NCBI RefSeq assembly: GCF_040395035.1
Contig: NZ_JBEBRB010000009.1
Span: 1 to 63,336, forward strand
Reading direction: 5' to 3'
DNA length: 63,336 bases
Source: Parapedobacter lycopersici_A
GTDB taxonomy: Bacteria > Bacteroidota > Bacteroidia > Sphingobacteriales > Sphingobacteriaceae
This document shows positions 9,778 to 18,123 of this stretch, piece after piece (within the stretch, counting starts at the first letter, position 1; each line of letters starts with the position of its first letter). A program made the position numbers and the translations under genes. The notes below the pieces were generated by a model. The model was not told the DNA's origin. It was given only the letters and a program-made list of their open reading frames with translations, and made no database searches.

Positions 9778-11067
9778 ATGAGATGTAGACGAAAAATAGC
9801 AACGATCATAAAAGCGATCAGCCTGCTCAGTGCGCTGTTTGTTTTATGTATATCGGTGAGCATTGCCCAGGAGTTTGATATCCTATTAAAAGGCGGGCAT
9901 GTTATCGATCCGAAGAATCAGATTGACGGGCCGATGGACATTGCCATCACCGGAGATAAGATTACCCGTGTGGCACCGGACATTCCGGCTGCTCAAGCAA
10001 AGAAGGTGGTGAACGTGAAGGGGCTTTACGTGACCCCGGGTATTATCGATATGCATACCCATGTGTTTCATGGAACTCGTGAAGCCCAGTTTACGGGGTT
10101 TCAGATCACAAACGGCTTTGGTAGTGTTATCCCCGATGATTTTACTTTTCGGTCCGGTGTTACCACGGTTGTTGATGCGGGCTCGTCGGGCTGGCGTGAT
10201 TTCCACTTATTCAAAAAGCAAACGGTTGACAATTCCCGAACCCGTGTATTGGCATTTATAAGCATTGCAGGACACGGTATGTTGGGTACTGTACACGCGC
10301 AAGACGTAACCGATATGAATCCAGTGGCTACAGCTTTCGTGATGAATGAATATCCCGATATTATCGTTGGTATTAAAGCACATCATTACCAAGGGCATGA
10401 CTTTATACCGGTAGATCGGGCCGTGGAGGCAGGGAAACTCACCAATAAACCTGTTATGGTCGATTTTGGTGGGACAAAGCCTGCCTTGTCGATTAAATCG
10501 CTTTTCATGGAACATCTCCGTCCCGGTGATATCTTTACCCACACTTATGCTTATTCGTTACCGGGTAGAGAGTCTGTGGTCGATGAAAACGATCAGGTAA
10601 AACCTTTTGTGTTTGAAGCACAAAAGAGCGGGCGGATCTTTGACGTGGGCCATGGTGCCGGTGCCTTTCGATGGCATGTCGCCATCAATTCAGTACAGCA
10701 GGGATTTTTACCCAATACAATTAGCACGGATCTTTACGCGGCGAGTCGGAATGCGGGAATGAAAGATATGGCAAACGTCATGTCCAAATTCCTGGCCATG
10801 GGCCTGACTGTCCAGGAGGTTATCCAGCGTTCAACCTGGAATCCAGCCAATGTGATCCAGCATCCGGAGCTGGGCCATTTAAGCGAAGGAGCTGGTGCGG
10901 ATATCGCGGTTTTCAATGTCAGGAAAGGGAATTTTGGTTTTGTGGATGCGCGGGGTGCAGTGCTGAATGGTACTGAAAAATTCGAAGCCGAATTGACCGT
11001 CCGTGCCGGCAATGTCGTATGGGATCTGAATGGGATAAGTGGTGAACAATGGAATAAAGCTGATTGA
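9778..11067 (+). CDS. Secreted COG3964-type amidohydrolase (locus A paralogue)
   Basis: This 429-residue metal-dependent hydrolase of the amidohydrolase superfamily has a Sec signal peptide (residues 1-30, ending SIA-Q). The TIM-barrel ligands are visible: HTH at 93-95 on strand 1, the probable carbamylated Lys200 (VGIK), His255 (FTHTY) and Asp318 (STDLY). It is most like the 'amidohydrolase/deacetylase' group COG3964, whose member Atu3266 was characterised, as I recall, as an acetyl-(R)-mandelate esterase with weak action on N-acetyl-D-amino acids. Where many family members appear to have a strand-5 His (VHIG), this protein has Asp229 (VDFG). The likely role is periplasmic removal of an acyl group from the substrate brought in by SusCD. 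It is often misannotated as dihydroorotase. Two relatives are at 55731 and 57069. Confidence 0.85.
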   Translation: MRCRRKIATIIKAISLLSALFVLCISVSIAQEFDILLKGGHVIDPKNQIDGPMDIAITGDKITRVAPDIPAAQAKKVVNVKGLYVTPGIIDMHTHVFHGTREAQFTGFQITNGFGSVIPDDFTFRSGVTTVVDAGSSGWRDFHLFKKQTVDNSRTRVLAFISIAGHGMLGTVHAQDVTDMNPVATAFVMNEYPDIIVGIKAHHYQGHDFIPVDRAVEAGKLTNKPVMVDFGGTKPALSIKSLFMEHLRPGDIFTHTYAYSLPGRESVVDENDQVKPFVFEAQKSGRIFDVGHGAGAFRWHVAINSVQQGFLPNTISTDLYAASRNAGMKDMANVMSKFLAMGLTVQEVIQRSTWNPANVIQHPELGHLSEGAGADIAVFNVRKGNFGFVDARGAVLNGTEKFEAELTVRAGNVVWDLNGISGEQWNKAD

Positions 11068-11071
11068 TAAC

Positions 11072-11104
11072 GGGTTGGGAGTATGCGTAAGCTACTCCCA
11101 ACCC
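11072..11104. terminator. Terminator hairpin after locus A
   Basis: GGGTTGGGAGTA (11072-11083) pairs perfectly with TACTCCCAACCC (11093-11104), giving a 12-bp stem with a 9-base loop, 5 bases after the amidohydrolase stop. The following U-tract is weak (ACCTATTTTGC). It lies between convergent genes and could stop both. Confidence 0.7.
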
Positions 11105-11189
11105 ACCTATTTTGCTTTGATCGGCTTGAAGTCGCTTCCAACAGGACGCTCCATAATCGGGGGGCTGCTATTACTTGGTAAATGCCAGC

Positions 11190-11924
11190 TTAGCTTTCGC
11201 TATCAACCATTTTCAGCAATGTCTGCGCATTGAAAGTAGCATACGCTTTTTGATCATTATCGAAATAAACGAATACATCTTTGCCTTCTTTTTTCCAGTT
11301 GTGACACCGGCTAGCCCAGGAAGTCAGTGAGTCGTCGGCGTAGGATCCCTGGTATTTTTCGCCAGGCCCATGGAGCCTAACGTAAACGAAGTCGGCAGTT
11401 GTCTTAACCGGAGACAAATGGCCGGCAAGCTCGTAAATGCAAAAGGCGCAACGGTATTGATTAAGCAGCTGATAGATTTCGTCGTTATACCAAGTGGGAT
11501 TCCGGAACTCAAACGTATACCGGTAATTTTCGGGCAGTTCAGCTAAAAAAGCAGCAAGCCGGGTCGTATTTATCGCCCAATTGGGAGGCAGCTGAAAGAG
11601 AATCGGCCCCAGCTTGTCTTCCAACTGAGATGACCGACGAATAAAATCGATGGTAGCTTCTTTTACTTCATGAAGTTTCTTTCGGTGTGTAATATAACGG
11701 TTGGCTTTTACCGAAAAGAGAAAATCCAGTGGAACCGTTTCTTTCCATTTCTTGAAAGCCGTAATAGCGGGTACGCGATAAAACGAATTGTTAAGTTCTA
11801 CGGTGCCAAATGATTCTGTGTAAAAAGGTAACTGCTGAGTGTCAGAGAGCCCTTCGGGATAAAAGATACGCTTCCAGTGTTTGTAATGCCACCCGGAAGT
11901 GCCAATGTAGATGTTACCTGCCAT
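11190..11924 (-). CDS. DUF72 family protein
   Basis: This 244-residue protein begins 'YIGTSGWHYKHW', the hallmark of DUF72 (YecE-like) TIM-barrel proteins, and continues with the conserved 'FQLPP' and 'FEFRNPTW' blocks and a late 'YVRLHG' block. The biochemical function of DUF72 is unknown; the fold resembles sugar-phosphate or endonuclease-IV-type barrels. I start at ATG 11924 (MAGNIYIG), which keeps the gene clear of the upstream reading frame; a start 15 codons earlier would overlap it by about 20 bases. It lies downstream of a small unknown gene and a LuxR regulator on the same strand, probably in one transcript. Confidence 0.85.
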   Translation of the reverse strand: MAGNIYIGTSGWHYKHWKRIFYPEGLSDTQQLPFYTESFGTVELNNSFYRVPAITAFKKWKETVPLDFLFSVKANRYITHRKKLHEVKEATIDFIRRSSQLEDKLGPILFQLPPNWAINTTRLAAFLAELPENYRYTFEFRNPTWYNDEIYQLLNQYRCAFCIYELAGHLSPVKTTADFVYVRLHGPGEKYQGSYADDSLTSWASRCHNWKKEGKDVFVYFDNDQKAYATFNAQTLLKMVDSES

Positions 11925-11949
11925 GACATGTGGATAGCATAGCGGATGC

Positions 11950-12219
11950 TCATTGTAGATGATGTTCAAGTGCTTCGCCGATTGCCAGCACAGAATGCTT
12001 ATCTAATGTGCCCCAAACCTGAATCCAGTCGCCATCACTGGACTGACGGAGCTGTGTTACCGGTTTTCCATCCAATAGGCAATTGTAGATGGAAACGCCA
12101 TCAGTGGTCTGAACAGGTTCAATCAATAACTGCTCTCCTGATAGTGTGCCTTTTTGAAGGGTTACTGTAAAATAATCAGCGGACTTTTCCATGATAACGC
12201 AATGGGTTTGTATAATCAT
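11950..12219 (-). CDS. Small protein of unknown function
   Basis: This reading frame of about 89 codons lies tightly between the LuxR regulator (7 bp upstream) and the DUF72 gene (about 25 bp downstream), all on the minus strand. The product is soluble and beta-rich, with no signal peptide or membrane helix. The stretch 'GTLSGEQLLIEPV...' and the later 'QVWGTLDKHSVLAIGEALE' end in a helix. I recognise no family. The start could also be ATG 12192 (MEKSADYF), which reads more naturally as a protein start. The tight packing between two real genes is the main argument that it is expressed. Confidence 0.55.
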   Translation of the reverse strand: MIIQTHCVIMEKSADYFTVTLQKGTLSGEQLLIEPVQTTDGVSIYNCLLDGKPVTQLRQSSDGDWIQVWGTLDKHSVLAIGEALEHHLQ

Positions 12220-12226
12220 TATCCGA

Positions 12227-12874
12227 TCAATTAAGCACGCCTTGCTGCAAGGCAATACGGATCACAGCAGATATGTCCGAGGCTCCCGTTTTTTCGAGTA
12301 GGTTTTCACGGTATTTTACAATGGTTCGCTTATTCGTAAAAAGTTGGTAAGCAATTTCCTGATTGGAATACCCCTCAATGATCAGTTTAAGAATCTGTTC
12401 TTCACGAGGGGAAAATTCCACGGCCTGATCCTGCCTCCCAAAATCAGTTTCCGCAATGCGTTCCAGCACTTTTAAATATAATCGAGTGCAGATATATGTA
12501 TTTCCTGCCAGCACATGTTTGATTGCAAAAACCAGTTCATCCTTATTGACTTCATTGAGGATATATCCGTCGGCGCCGGATTTCATTAGCAATAAAATAT
12601 CCCTATCCTCACCGATTTCGGATAATACCAATACTTTCAGTTGGGGGTACGCCGTCTTCCACTTGCGAATATCCGTGTTATTCCGGTCGAGAAAAAGATT
12701 ATCAATAATCAGTAAATCAATGCCAGCCAAATCACTCAGTGTGGGCTCAATTTCCTCCTTGCTGGATAAGGTCATCTCAAAGGCAAATCCCTGTTCCTGG
12801 CTCAACAGTGCAATGATGCCATCCCGTGCAATCGTTTGTGGTGCCGCCCAAATAATTTTTCCTGAGTTTTCCAT
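12227..12874 (-). CDS. LuxR/NarL-type regulator with degenerate receiver
   Basis: The 215-residue product has a receiver-like N-terminus (about 5-120) and a LuxR helix-turn-helix at about 150-210 ('FSPREEQILKLIIEGYSNQ', 'TIVKYRENLLEKTGA'). The receiver keeps the presumed phospho-acceptor Asp58 (LLIIDN). The acidic pair usually found after strand 1 is replaced by WAAPQ, and the conserved strand-5 Lys position (GYILN) holds Asn. Ordinary phosphorylation is therefore doubtful, and it may respond to a ligand or act constitutively. No kinase gene is next to it. Compare the canonical receiver at 30626, which keeps Asp11, Asp12, Asp57 and Lys107. It probably regulates the small gene and DUF72 gene behind it, or stress genes nearby. 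Confidence 0.82.
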   Translation of the reverse strand: MENSGKIIWAAPQTIARDGIIALLSQEQGFAFEMTLSSKEEIEPTLSDLAGIDLLIIDNLFLDRNNTDIRKWKTAYPQLKVLVLSEIGEDRDILLLMKSGADGYILNEVNKDELVFAIKHVLAGNTYICTRLYLKVLERIAETDFGRQDQAVEFSPREEQILKLIIEGYSNQEIAYQLFTNKRTIVKYRENLLEKTGASDISAVIRIALQQGVLN

Positions 12875-13075
12875 AATATTCGGTTAAATCTTTACTTCAC
12901 TTCTTGCGTTATGTATACATTTCGACGTAGGTAAAAGTTTTGTTTTTTTGAAAATATTCCCGTTTGACTACAGGAAGTATACCTTTTAGGACACCTATAC
13001 CCGGTTAGGAATATACAGGGTATTAATCACACGTGATCAGTGTAATCATACTTTTCTGTCAGAAAGAAGATGAAG

Positions 13076-13444
13076 TTAGGTTGACGCCCGATTGCGGATG
13101 AGGAAAATAGTCAATAGCAGCATAAAAATGCCTTGAATGACCGCGTCAATTAAGTAAATATTCCGGATCGTTCCGTTGGCTACGCATACAACATCCATAA
13201 CAAAGAAACTCAATGACACTGCATAGGCTAAAAACACAGGCAGGTTTTTACGCCGTAATGCCGCTTGCAAGAAAGTAAGTCCTATCGCAATAGACAGTAA
13301 GCCGACCATTTGAACAAGCCAGATGTCCTGCTTTGGCCCAGTAGCCGATATAAAGCTGGCCATATTAACCACAGGCCAGACACCGGCGACGACGAAATAG
13401 CATCCTTGGACGATAAAAACACTATATATAAAGTTCTTGCCCAA
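13076..13444 (-). CDS. Small integral membrane protein
   Basis: This 122-residue protein has four predicted membrane helices (about 8-30, 44-62, 68-90 and 95-116). Between helices one and two it has 'SATGPKQDIWLVQ', and a basic loop (RRKN) follows helix two. It resembles small uncharacterised Bacteroidota membrane proteins, but I cannot name a family. It is 12 bp downstream of another small membrane-protein gene on the same strand, so the two are probably co-transcribed. The surroundings (DUF4142 lipoprotein, acidic protein) suggest an envelope or stress role, but that is only context. Confidence 0.65.
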   Translation of the reverse strand: MGKNFIYSVFIVQGCYFVVAGVWPVVNMASFISATGPKQDIWLVQMVGLLSIAIGLTFLQAALRRKNLPVFLAYAVSLSFFVMDVVCVANGTIRNIYLIDAVIQGIFMLLLTIFLIRNRAST

Positions 13445-13456
13445 CTTTTTATGAAA

Positions 13457-13708
13457 TTATTTATGCAACTGATCGTGCCCTGTTGTTTTAACAATCTTAT
13501 TGTATGTTCCGAGAATCAAAAATGGAGCCGCCCATTGGCCGACAAACAGCGCCTTGTGGTAATGACCGGTGCATTTCAATAAAAGCGAGACGGCCATTGC
13601 GCTCAAGGCTGCGCATAAAAATAATTTGGAAGGGAGTTTCGAAGTCTGTTCTTCGATTGCTTTTGTTGCTTCACCTTCTGTACGTGGTGCATTTTCGTTG
13701 AGTACCAT
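13457..13708 (-). CDS. Small membrane protein of unknown function
   Basis: This is an 83-residue product starting at ATG 13708 (MVLNENAP). After a short polar N-terminus come two hydrophobic segments (about 30-44 and 52-67), then a polar tail 'YNKIVKTTGHDQLHK'. I recognise this type as a small Bacteroidota-specific membrane protein, without known function. The reading frame extends upstream to 13762, but that part is basic and Cys-rich and unlikely to be translated. It is followed on the same strand by the four-helix protein at 13076, 12 bp away, suggesting a two-gene operon. Confidence 0.6.
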   Translation of the reverse strand: MVLNENAPRTEGEATKAIEEQTSKLPSKLFLCAALSAMAVSLLLKCTGHYHKALFVGQWAAPFLILGTYNKIVKTTGHDQLHK

Positions 13709-13973
13709 GATTAGTCTCCTTATTTTAATAATACATGAATTAATACACAAAAAAGTACACACACAATGCCACGTTCTGAATTGGTCTAAAAACGGGAATC
13801 AAGTTAAAATAGATTCCATCGCTGCTCCCGGTAACAAACAATGTTTTTTGAAATGGCTACAGCGAATGCAGTATTTAGTACAATATTGCAAACTGACCCG
13901 GTCCAGATCGCCCGCTAGGGGCATTTGTAAAAAAGGCGCAATATATGAGATGCTTTATTAAAATAATAAAGTT

Positions 13974-14579
13974 ATGAAGATTCGTAAAAGAGATCCGATT
14001 GTTCCGCCAGAACAGCGGAATATCGATGAAACACGCGAGCCTACGGGCGAAGACTTAAAGTACAACGAGGCAAGCGATAGCTTTGAGCTGGACGTCGAAC
14101 CCCAGGAAGGCGACGATTACCAGCACGATGACCCTTATCAAACAGCGGCTCCCCATGGCGAAGATGATAATTCCTCTTGGGATGAAGCTAATCCCGAAGC
14201 CAACGAGGATTACCGGGACAAACCATCGGATGTGGATGGCCAATTAGATGGACTGGACATCGTCGATGACCAGGCACTTCGGTTGGACGAAACAGATGAA
14301 CTACTGGCTCGGACACCCGAAGACCAGCGAGGTGACCTGGATGAAGAGGGATACCCCGTACGTGACGATGCGGGCGGTTCCGATAACCCCATTACCGGAC
14401 CAACAGGCCCGCCGGGGAAACGGGATCCCGATCCCGAAGTTCCTCCCTTTGAAGATCCAAGGAGAGACGATAACGAAGCCGAAGATATTCCCCCTCCGGA
14501 TGAACTGGATGAAGATCCGTTTGATGCACCTGAAAGAGAGGAAGACCTGTTTACAAAAGACCATACAAAACGGGAGTAA
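13974..14579 (+). CDS. Very acidic, Pro/Gly-rich disordered protein
   Basis: The 201-residue product is strongly acidic, with Asp and Glu dominating throughout. It contains many DD, DE and ED pairs, a collagen-like 'GPTGPPGKRDP' stretch at about residue 141, and a basic start (MKIRKRDP) and end (KRE). It has no signal peptide, membrane helix or recognisable domain, and should be largely disordered. Similar acidic low-complexity proteins occur next to stress genes in Sphingobacteriaceae; the function is unknown. The frame is clearly coding (ordinary codon use, clean start at ATG 13974). It is followed after about 140 bp by the DUF4142 lipoprotein. Confidence 0.65.
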   Translation: MKIRKRDPIVPPEQRNIDETREPTGEDLKYNEASDSFELDVEPQEGDDYQHDDPYQTAAPHGEDDNSSWDEANPEANEDYRDKPSDVDGQLDGLDIVDDQALRLDETDELLARTPEDQRGDLDEEGYPVRDDAGGSDNPITGPTGPPGKRDPDPEVPPFEDPRRDDNEAEDIPPPDELDEDPFDAPEREEDLFTKDHTKRE

Positions 14580-14722
14580 GAAAAATTGATTCCTTCACCG
14601 TAACATAAAAACAGACGAGCAAAAGAAAAAGCTTGGCGGGGTTCAATCGAAAACAAAATAAACGATTGGTTGTCTACTTGTTGAGTTTCAATAACTAGTT
14701 TTAATTATCAAATATCAGTTCG

Positions 14723-15337
14723 ATGAAAACATTAACACAACTTTCCCTGGGATTTTTTTTGGCATGCAGCGTGTTAGCCTGCAATAGCAATAACGGACGA
14801 ACGGCGGATGACAGCGTAGAGCAAGCTCAGGACGTGAATGATACCACTGCGACCGTAAAAATGGAAGATTCGGAGTTTGCTGTGAAGGCGGCCGATGCCA
14901 GCCTCGCAGAGGTCCAGCTGGGCAAATTAGCGCTGGAACGGGCAACGGATCAGCGAATAAAGGATTATGCGCAGCTGATGATTGACGACCACAATAAGGC
15001 CAATGATGAATTAATGACCATTGCGGCGAACAAAAACATCACATTGCCACCTGTTCCCAGCGAAGACCATGCGGCAAATATGCGTGATTTACAACAAAAA
15101 TCAGGAGCTGATTTTGACCGGGCTTACCTCGACCGGATGGTCCGGGACCATAATAATGCCGTATCCCTGTTTGAGGGCGCCTCAAAAGGAGCCGCAGATC
15201 CAGACCTCAAAAATTTTGCTACAAAAACCCTTCCCACGCTTCAGTTGCACCACGAGAAAGCAAAAGAATTGCGGGATTCCATGGATACCGGTGAAAATGC
15301 ACCCGGTTTAACCCCCGATACAAAGATTGTACCCTGA
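14723..15337 (+). CDS. DUF4142 ferritin-like lipoprotein
   Basis: This 204-residue protein has a type II signal with lipobox VLAC (Cys 20). The mature part carries a DUF4142 four-helix domain from about residue 47 to 190: 'DSEFAVKAADASLAEVQLGKL', 'RIKDYAQLMIDDH', and 'FDRAYLDRMVRDH', in which conserved His residues lie at the helix ends. DUF4142 proteins are ferritin-like, periplasmic or membrane-tethered, and often linked to stress. Their activity is unproved. The gene is followed by a strong bidirectional terminator. A preceding acidic protein gene may share the transcript. Confidence 0.88.
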   Translation: MKTLTQLSLGFFLACSVLACNSNNGRTADDSVEQAQDVNDTTATVKMEDSEFAVKAADASLAEVQLGKLALERATDQRIKDYAQLMIDDHNKANDELMTIAANKNITLPPVPSEDHAANMRDLQQKSGADFDRAYLDRMVRDHNNAVSLFEGASKGAADPDLKNFATKTLPTLQLHHEKAKELRDSMDTGENAPGLTPDTKIVP

Positions 15338-15355
15338 AAAAGATGGTGCCCTAAG

Positions 15356-15410
15356 CCGGTTTACGGGTTAACAAACGCATTAAACTGTTTTTTGTTAACC
15401 CGTAAACCGG
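15356..15410. terminator. Bidirectional terminator with perfect 20-bp stem
   Basis: The left arm (15356-15375) and right arm (15391-15410) are perfect inverted copies of 20 bases, with a 15-base loop. The sites lie between the convergent DUF4142 and glycosyltransferase genes. The right arm covers the stop codon and last codons of the glycosyltransferase (15395 onward), so part of the hairpin is coding. Confidence 0.85.
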
Positions 15411-17728
15411 ACTCCCTTTCGCACGGTTGAACGTAAATGTGAACTAAACTCCCTGTTGTCTAATTTAACCACGGCATCGGCGAATACCGACCCTTCTGCT
15501 TCCTGAACCTGAAGGACATTTGCCACGGTCGCGTGAGCCATGAGGTAAGCGAGCGTGCTCTCGGCACCCTGATTGAGGTTAGGCCCAGCTGTTGACAACC
15601 CATCATAGCAACCTCCTGTTTCGGGATCATATAAAGGCGCGCCGACTGAATTGGTTCCCAAAAACCAGTTAAATGCCGTAATCATATCATTGCGATAGCT
15701 GATTTGCCGCGTAGTCTGATACGCTTTCGCAAATAGCAGCACGGTCGCAGCTGTATCTATTGCCTGTTGGTCATATGCCGGCAAATGGCCGCCTTTGTTA
15801 TACCATCCCTGATTGCCAACAGGAGTTAGGTAGCCGTTAGCCATCGTTGTGTCACGGAGAAAACCCGTTGCATCGAGTGCAATGTATTCGAGTTCATCGT
15901 CGGAGACTATTTCATACGCATACAACAGGGCTAAGGGAATGATCCCATTATCATACGTGAGTTTGTCCTCAAACCAGCGCCAGTCTTCACTTGATGCGCT
16001 ATAATATGCGGATTTTAACAGATCAGCCAGCCTGCGGATTTCATCAACCATGCGGAGATCGTCCGGATGAACAAATGCATAATAGGAAATACCAATCAAC
16101 GTGTTGGCTATGCCCCTTAAATGCGTGAGCTGCTGGAAATGTGGTGTAGCATTGGAAAACAGTTCATAGGCCAACGCTTTGAATGCTGGATTTGCCCCCG
16201 TGCAGGACAACAACTGACCTAATGCCCATATGGTTCTGCCAAATGCGTCTTCGGATCCGGCTGCATCCAGGTATTGTCGGCTGTAACTGAGAAAATTATG
16301 GAAATTACCATCCGGAAGTTGCATGTATTGCATGTAAGCAAGATAGATAGCCATCAGACGGTCTGCCTCCCGTTTTTCGATCCCTTTTATAGCTGTGAGC
16401 ACGGTCATTAGGGCACGGGCATTATCATCCAGGCAATACCCTTCCTTCCGATTGGGAATCCCATACCGGCAATGCTGAAAAATACCGGTATCGTCCGTTA
16501 AGCGAATCAGGTGCGCCGTGTTGAACTTCGGAAAGCCCAGGGTATGGACAATGACGTCTTGTTCTTCGGGCTGAAGTGCCGGTTTTACACGGCAGGCCCG
16601 AAACAGTTCGGCATATGCGCCGCCGACTACCGGCCAGCGCAACGATAGGCCATAGTGATGGGCATTGGCCTGGAGTGCGTGCCTGGCTTGGGGCCGGGTA
16701 AGCAATTCGTCAATAATTTGATGAAGCTGTTTGTCATTGTTGAATTCGAAAAATCGACCGCGTCCGCCCTCCAGAAGTTCTTGCGCATGCCAATAAGGCG
16801 TGGAGACCACCGCCGCCCCCGCGCCAACGGCATAGGATAATGTGCCACTGGTAATCTGTTCTTTATGAAGATATGGGGTAATATACAGATCGCATGCAGT
16901 AAGGTATTCGTGCAGCTCCTTTTCCGATACAAAATCGGAAATAAACCGGACGTGCTGATCTACCCCCAGTTGCTGGGCCAGCTGTCTTAAGCCCGTTAAA
17001 TATGCTAACCCATGCTGCCGTTCAATATGCGGGTGAGTCTTGCCGAGAATCAAGTAAACCAGGTTGGGGTGAAGCCGGCATAAGTCCGGTAGTGCACGGA
17101 TTACGGTTTCCAATCCCTTGTTTGGACTGATCAAACCAAACGTTAGCAGCATGCGTTTTCCCTGCAACTGAAATTTTTTTCTTAGCTGTGTCCGGTTAGG
17201 TCGGGGAAAATCGGGCACCCCGTGGGGAATTACCTGCAGCTTGGATGGCGCAATCGCATATACCTCTTTAAGCAACTGCACCGCCTTTTTACTCATCACG
17301 ATGACGCGTGCGGCCTGTTGTGCGAGCATCTTGACAATCATGTGCTTGGCGGCGTCCGGCGATTCGAGTACCGTATGAAAAATGACTACAAAAGGTATTT
17401 TTAATGATCGGGTAAAGGCAAGCAAATACATGCCGCTTTCCCCGCCATAAATGCCAAATTCATGCTGTATACAACACAAATCAGCCCCGCTTTGGTTGAT
17501 GAATTCCGCGGCGTCTTCATAATCGGCATTGTTTTCCTGCCGGATTACATAACGAACATCGTCGGAATAATGATACTGAGAGCGATTGTCGGAATCGTTT
17601 AGTGCTACCACAAAACTTCCGTAATGTTCAAACGGTATGTGGAAGTTAACCGCTTTGATTAGATTGTCATTAAATGTTGCCAGGCCACACTTGCGGGGTT
17701 GATAAGAAGATAAATACGCTATTTTCAT
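15395..17728 (-). CDS. Two-domain GT4 glycosyltransferase with C-terminal alpha/alpha toroid
   Basis: The 777-residue protein begins with a GT-B, family 4 glycosyltransferase: 'SSYQPRKCGLATFNDNLI' at the N-terminus, 'LLTFGLISPNKGLE' at about 193, and the nucleotide-sugar region 'YAVGAGAAVVSTPYWHAQEL' at about 300. From about residue 395 it continues into a helical domain with repeated Trp/Tyr-rich segments ('GYCLDDNARALM', 'DWRWFEDKLTYDNGIIPLAL', 'GGHLPAYDQQAIDT', 'NQGAESTLAYLMA'). This looks like an (alpha/alpha) toroid as found in glycoside hydrolases and mannosyl-transferring enzymes. The domain pair suggests synthesis or trimming of a mannan-like or stress glycan in the cytoplasm. No transmembrane segment is seen. 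Acceptor and donor sugars are unknown. Confidence 0.8.
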   Translation of the reverse strand: MKIAYLSSYQPRKCGLATFNDNLIKAVNFHIPFEHYGSFVVALNDSDNRSQYHYSDDVRYVIRQENNADYEDAAEFINQSGADLCCIQHEFGIYGGESGMYLLAFTRSLKIPFVVIFHTVLESPDAAKHMIVKMLAQQAARVIVMSKKAVQLLKEVYAIAPSKLQVIPHGVPDFPRPNRTQLRKKFQLQGKRMLLTFGLISPNKGLETVIRALPDLCRLHPNLVYLILGKTHPHIERQHGLAYLTGLRQLAQQLGVDQHVRFISDFVSEKELHEYLTACDLYITPYLHKEQITSGTLSYAVGAGAAVVSTPYWHAQELLEGGRGRFFEFNNDKQLHQIIDELLTRPQARHALQANAHHYGLSLRWPVVGGAYAELFRACRVKPALQPEEQDVIVHTLGFPKFNTAHLIRLTDDTGIFQHCRYGIPNRKEGYCLDDNARALMTVLTAIKGIEKREADRLMAIYLAYMQYMQLPDGNFHNFLSYSRQYLDAAGSEDAFGRTIWALGQLLSCTGANPAFKALAYELFSNATPHFQQLTHLRGIANTLIGISYYAFVHPDDLRMVDEIRRLADLLKSAYYSASSEDWRWFEDKLTYDNGIIPLALLYAYEIVSDDELEYIALDATGFLRDTTMANGYLTPVGNQGWYNKGGHLPAYDQQAIDTAATVLLFAKAYQTTRQISYRNDMITAFNWFLGTNSVGAPLYDPETGGCYDGLSTAGPNLNQGAESTLAYLMAHATVANVLQVQEAEGSVFADAVVKLDNREFSSHLRSTVRKGVRFTG

Positions 17729-17838
17729 GAATGTAATTTGACTTGCGGCGGTACCTCACCGCTCCGATACTTCCCTAACAGCCGGGAATTGATTATTGTT
17801 TTGCCCGGCTGGAAAGATGGTTGGATGCAAGCCAATAA

Positions 17839-17868
17839 AAAAAGCCCGTGCACATGCACGGGCTTTTT
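17839..17868 (-). terminator. Rho-independent terminator after small lipoprotein
   Basis: A 14-bp stem (17839-17852 with 17855-17868) of AAAAAGCCCGTGCA and its complement has a 2-base loop as drawn, so a few pairs at the tip must open. It is flanked by A/T runs. It lies 22 bases beyond the stop of the minus-strand lipoprotein gene. Confidence 0.85.
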
Positions 17869-17889
17869 CATACTGTTAATCCGGTCGGA

Positions 17890-18102
17890 TTAGTTCAATG
17901 AGTCAGCAGACAATGAGTCCAGTGAATCAATAGCAGCTCCGCCGATAGAATCGATAGAATCTGTAGCAGCGCCAACTTGTGACTCGATTTCGTTAGTCAA
18001 TGAATCAGCAGTTTCTGCATTCTCAGAAGCTGTGTTGTTACAAGCTGCAACAGCTAAAGCTAAAGCCAAACCTAAAAAACCGAATTTGAATGTGTTTTTC
18101 AT
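17890..18102 (-). CDS. Tiny Ser/Asp-rich lipoprotein
   Basis: This 70-residue protein has an SPII signal with lipobox AVAAC (Cys 21). The mature part is about 50 residues, rich in Asp, Ser and Ala, with a repeating (S/T)DS(I/L)xS pattern (TDSIDSIGGAA, IDSLDSLSADS). A good Shine-Dalgarno-like AAAGGA precedes the ATG, which is unusual for this phylum, and the gene ends in a strong terminator. Both point to high expression. A perfect 14-bp palindrome (18124-18137) lies upstream. It belongs to a group of small lipoproteins common in Sphingobacteriaceae; the role is unknown, perhaps envelope packing or a surface layer. Confidence 0.75.
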   Translation of the reverse strand: MKNTFKFGFLGLALALAVAACNNTASENAETADSLTNEIESQVGAATDSIDSIGGAAIDSLDSLSADSLN

Positions 18103-18123
18103 CGTTAATTTCCTTTTTGTTTA

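Noticed and set aside
13569..13961. Plus-strand frame of 130 codons across the small membrane-protein gene
   Set aside because: It overlaps a better minus-strand gene and has no domain, signal or conserved start.
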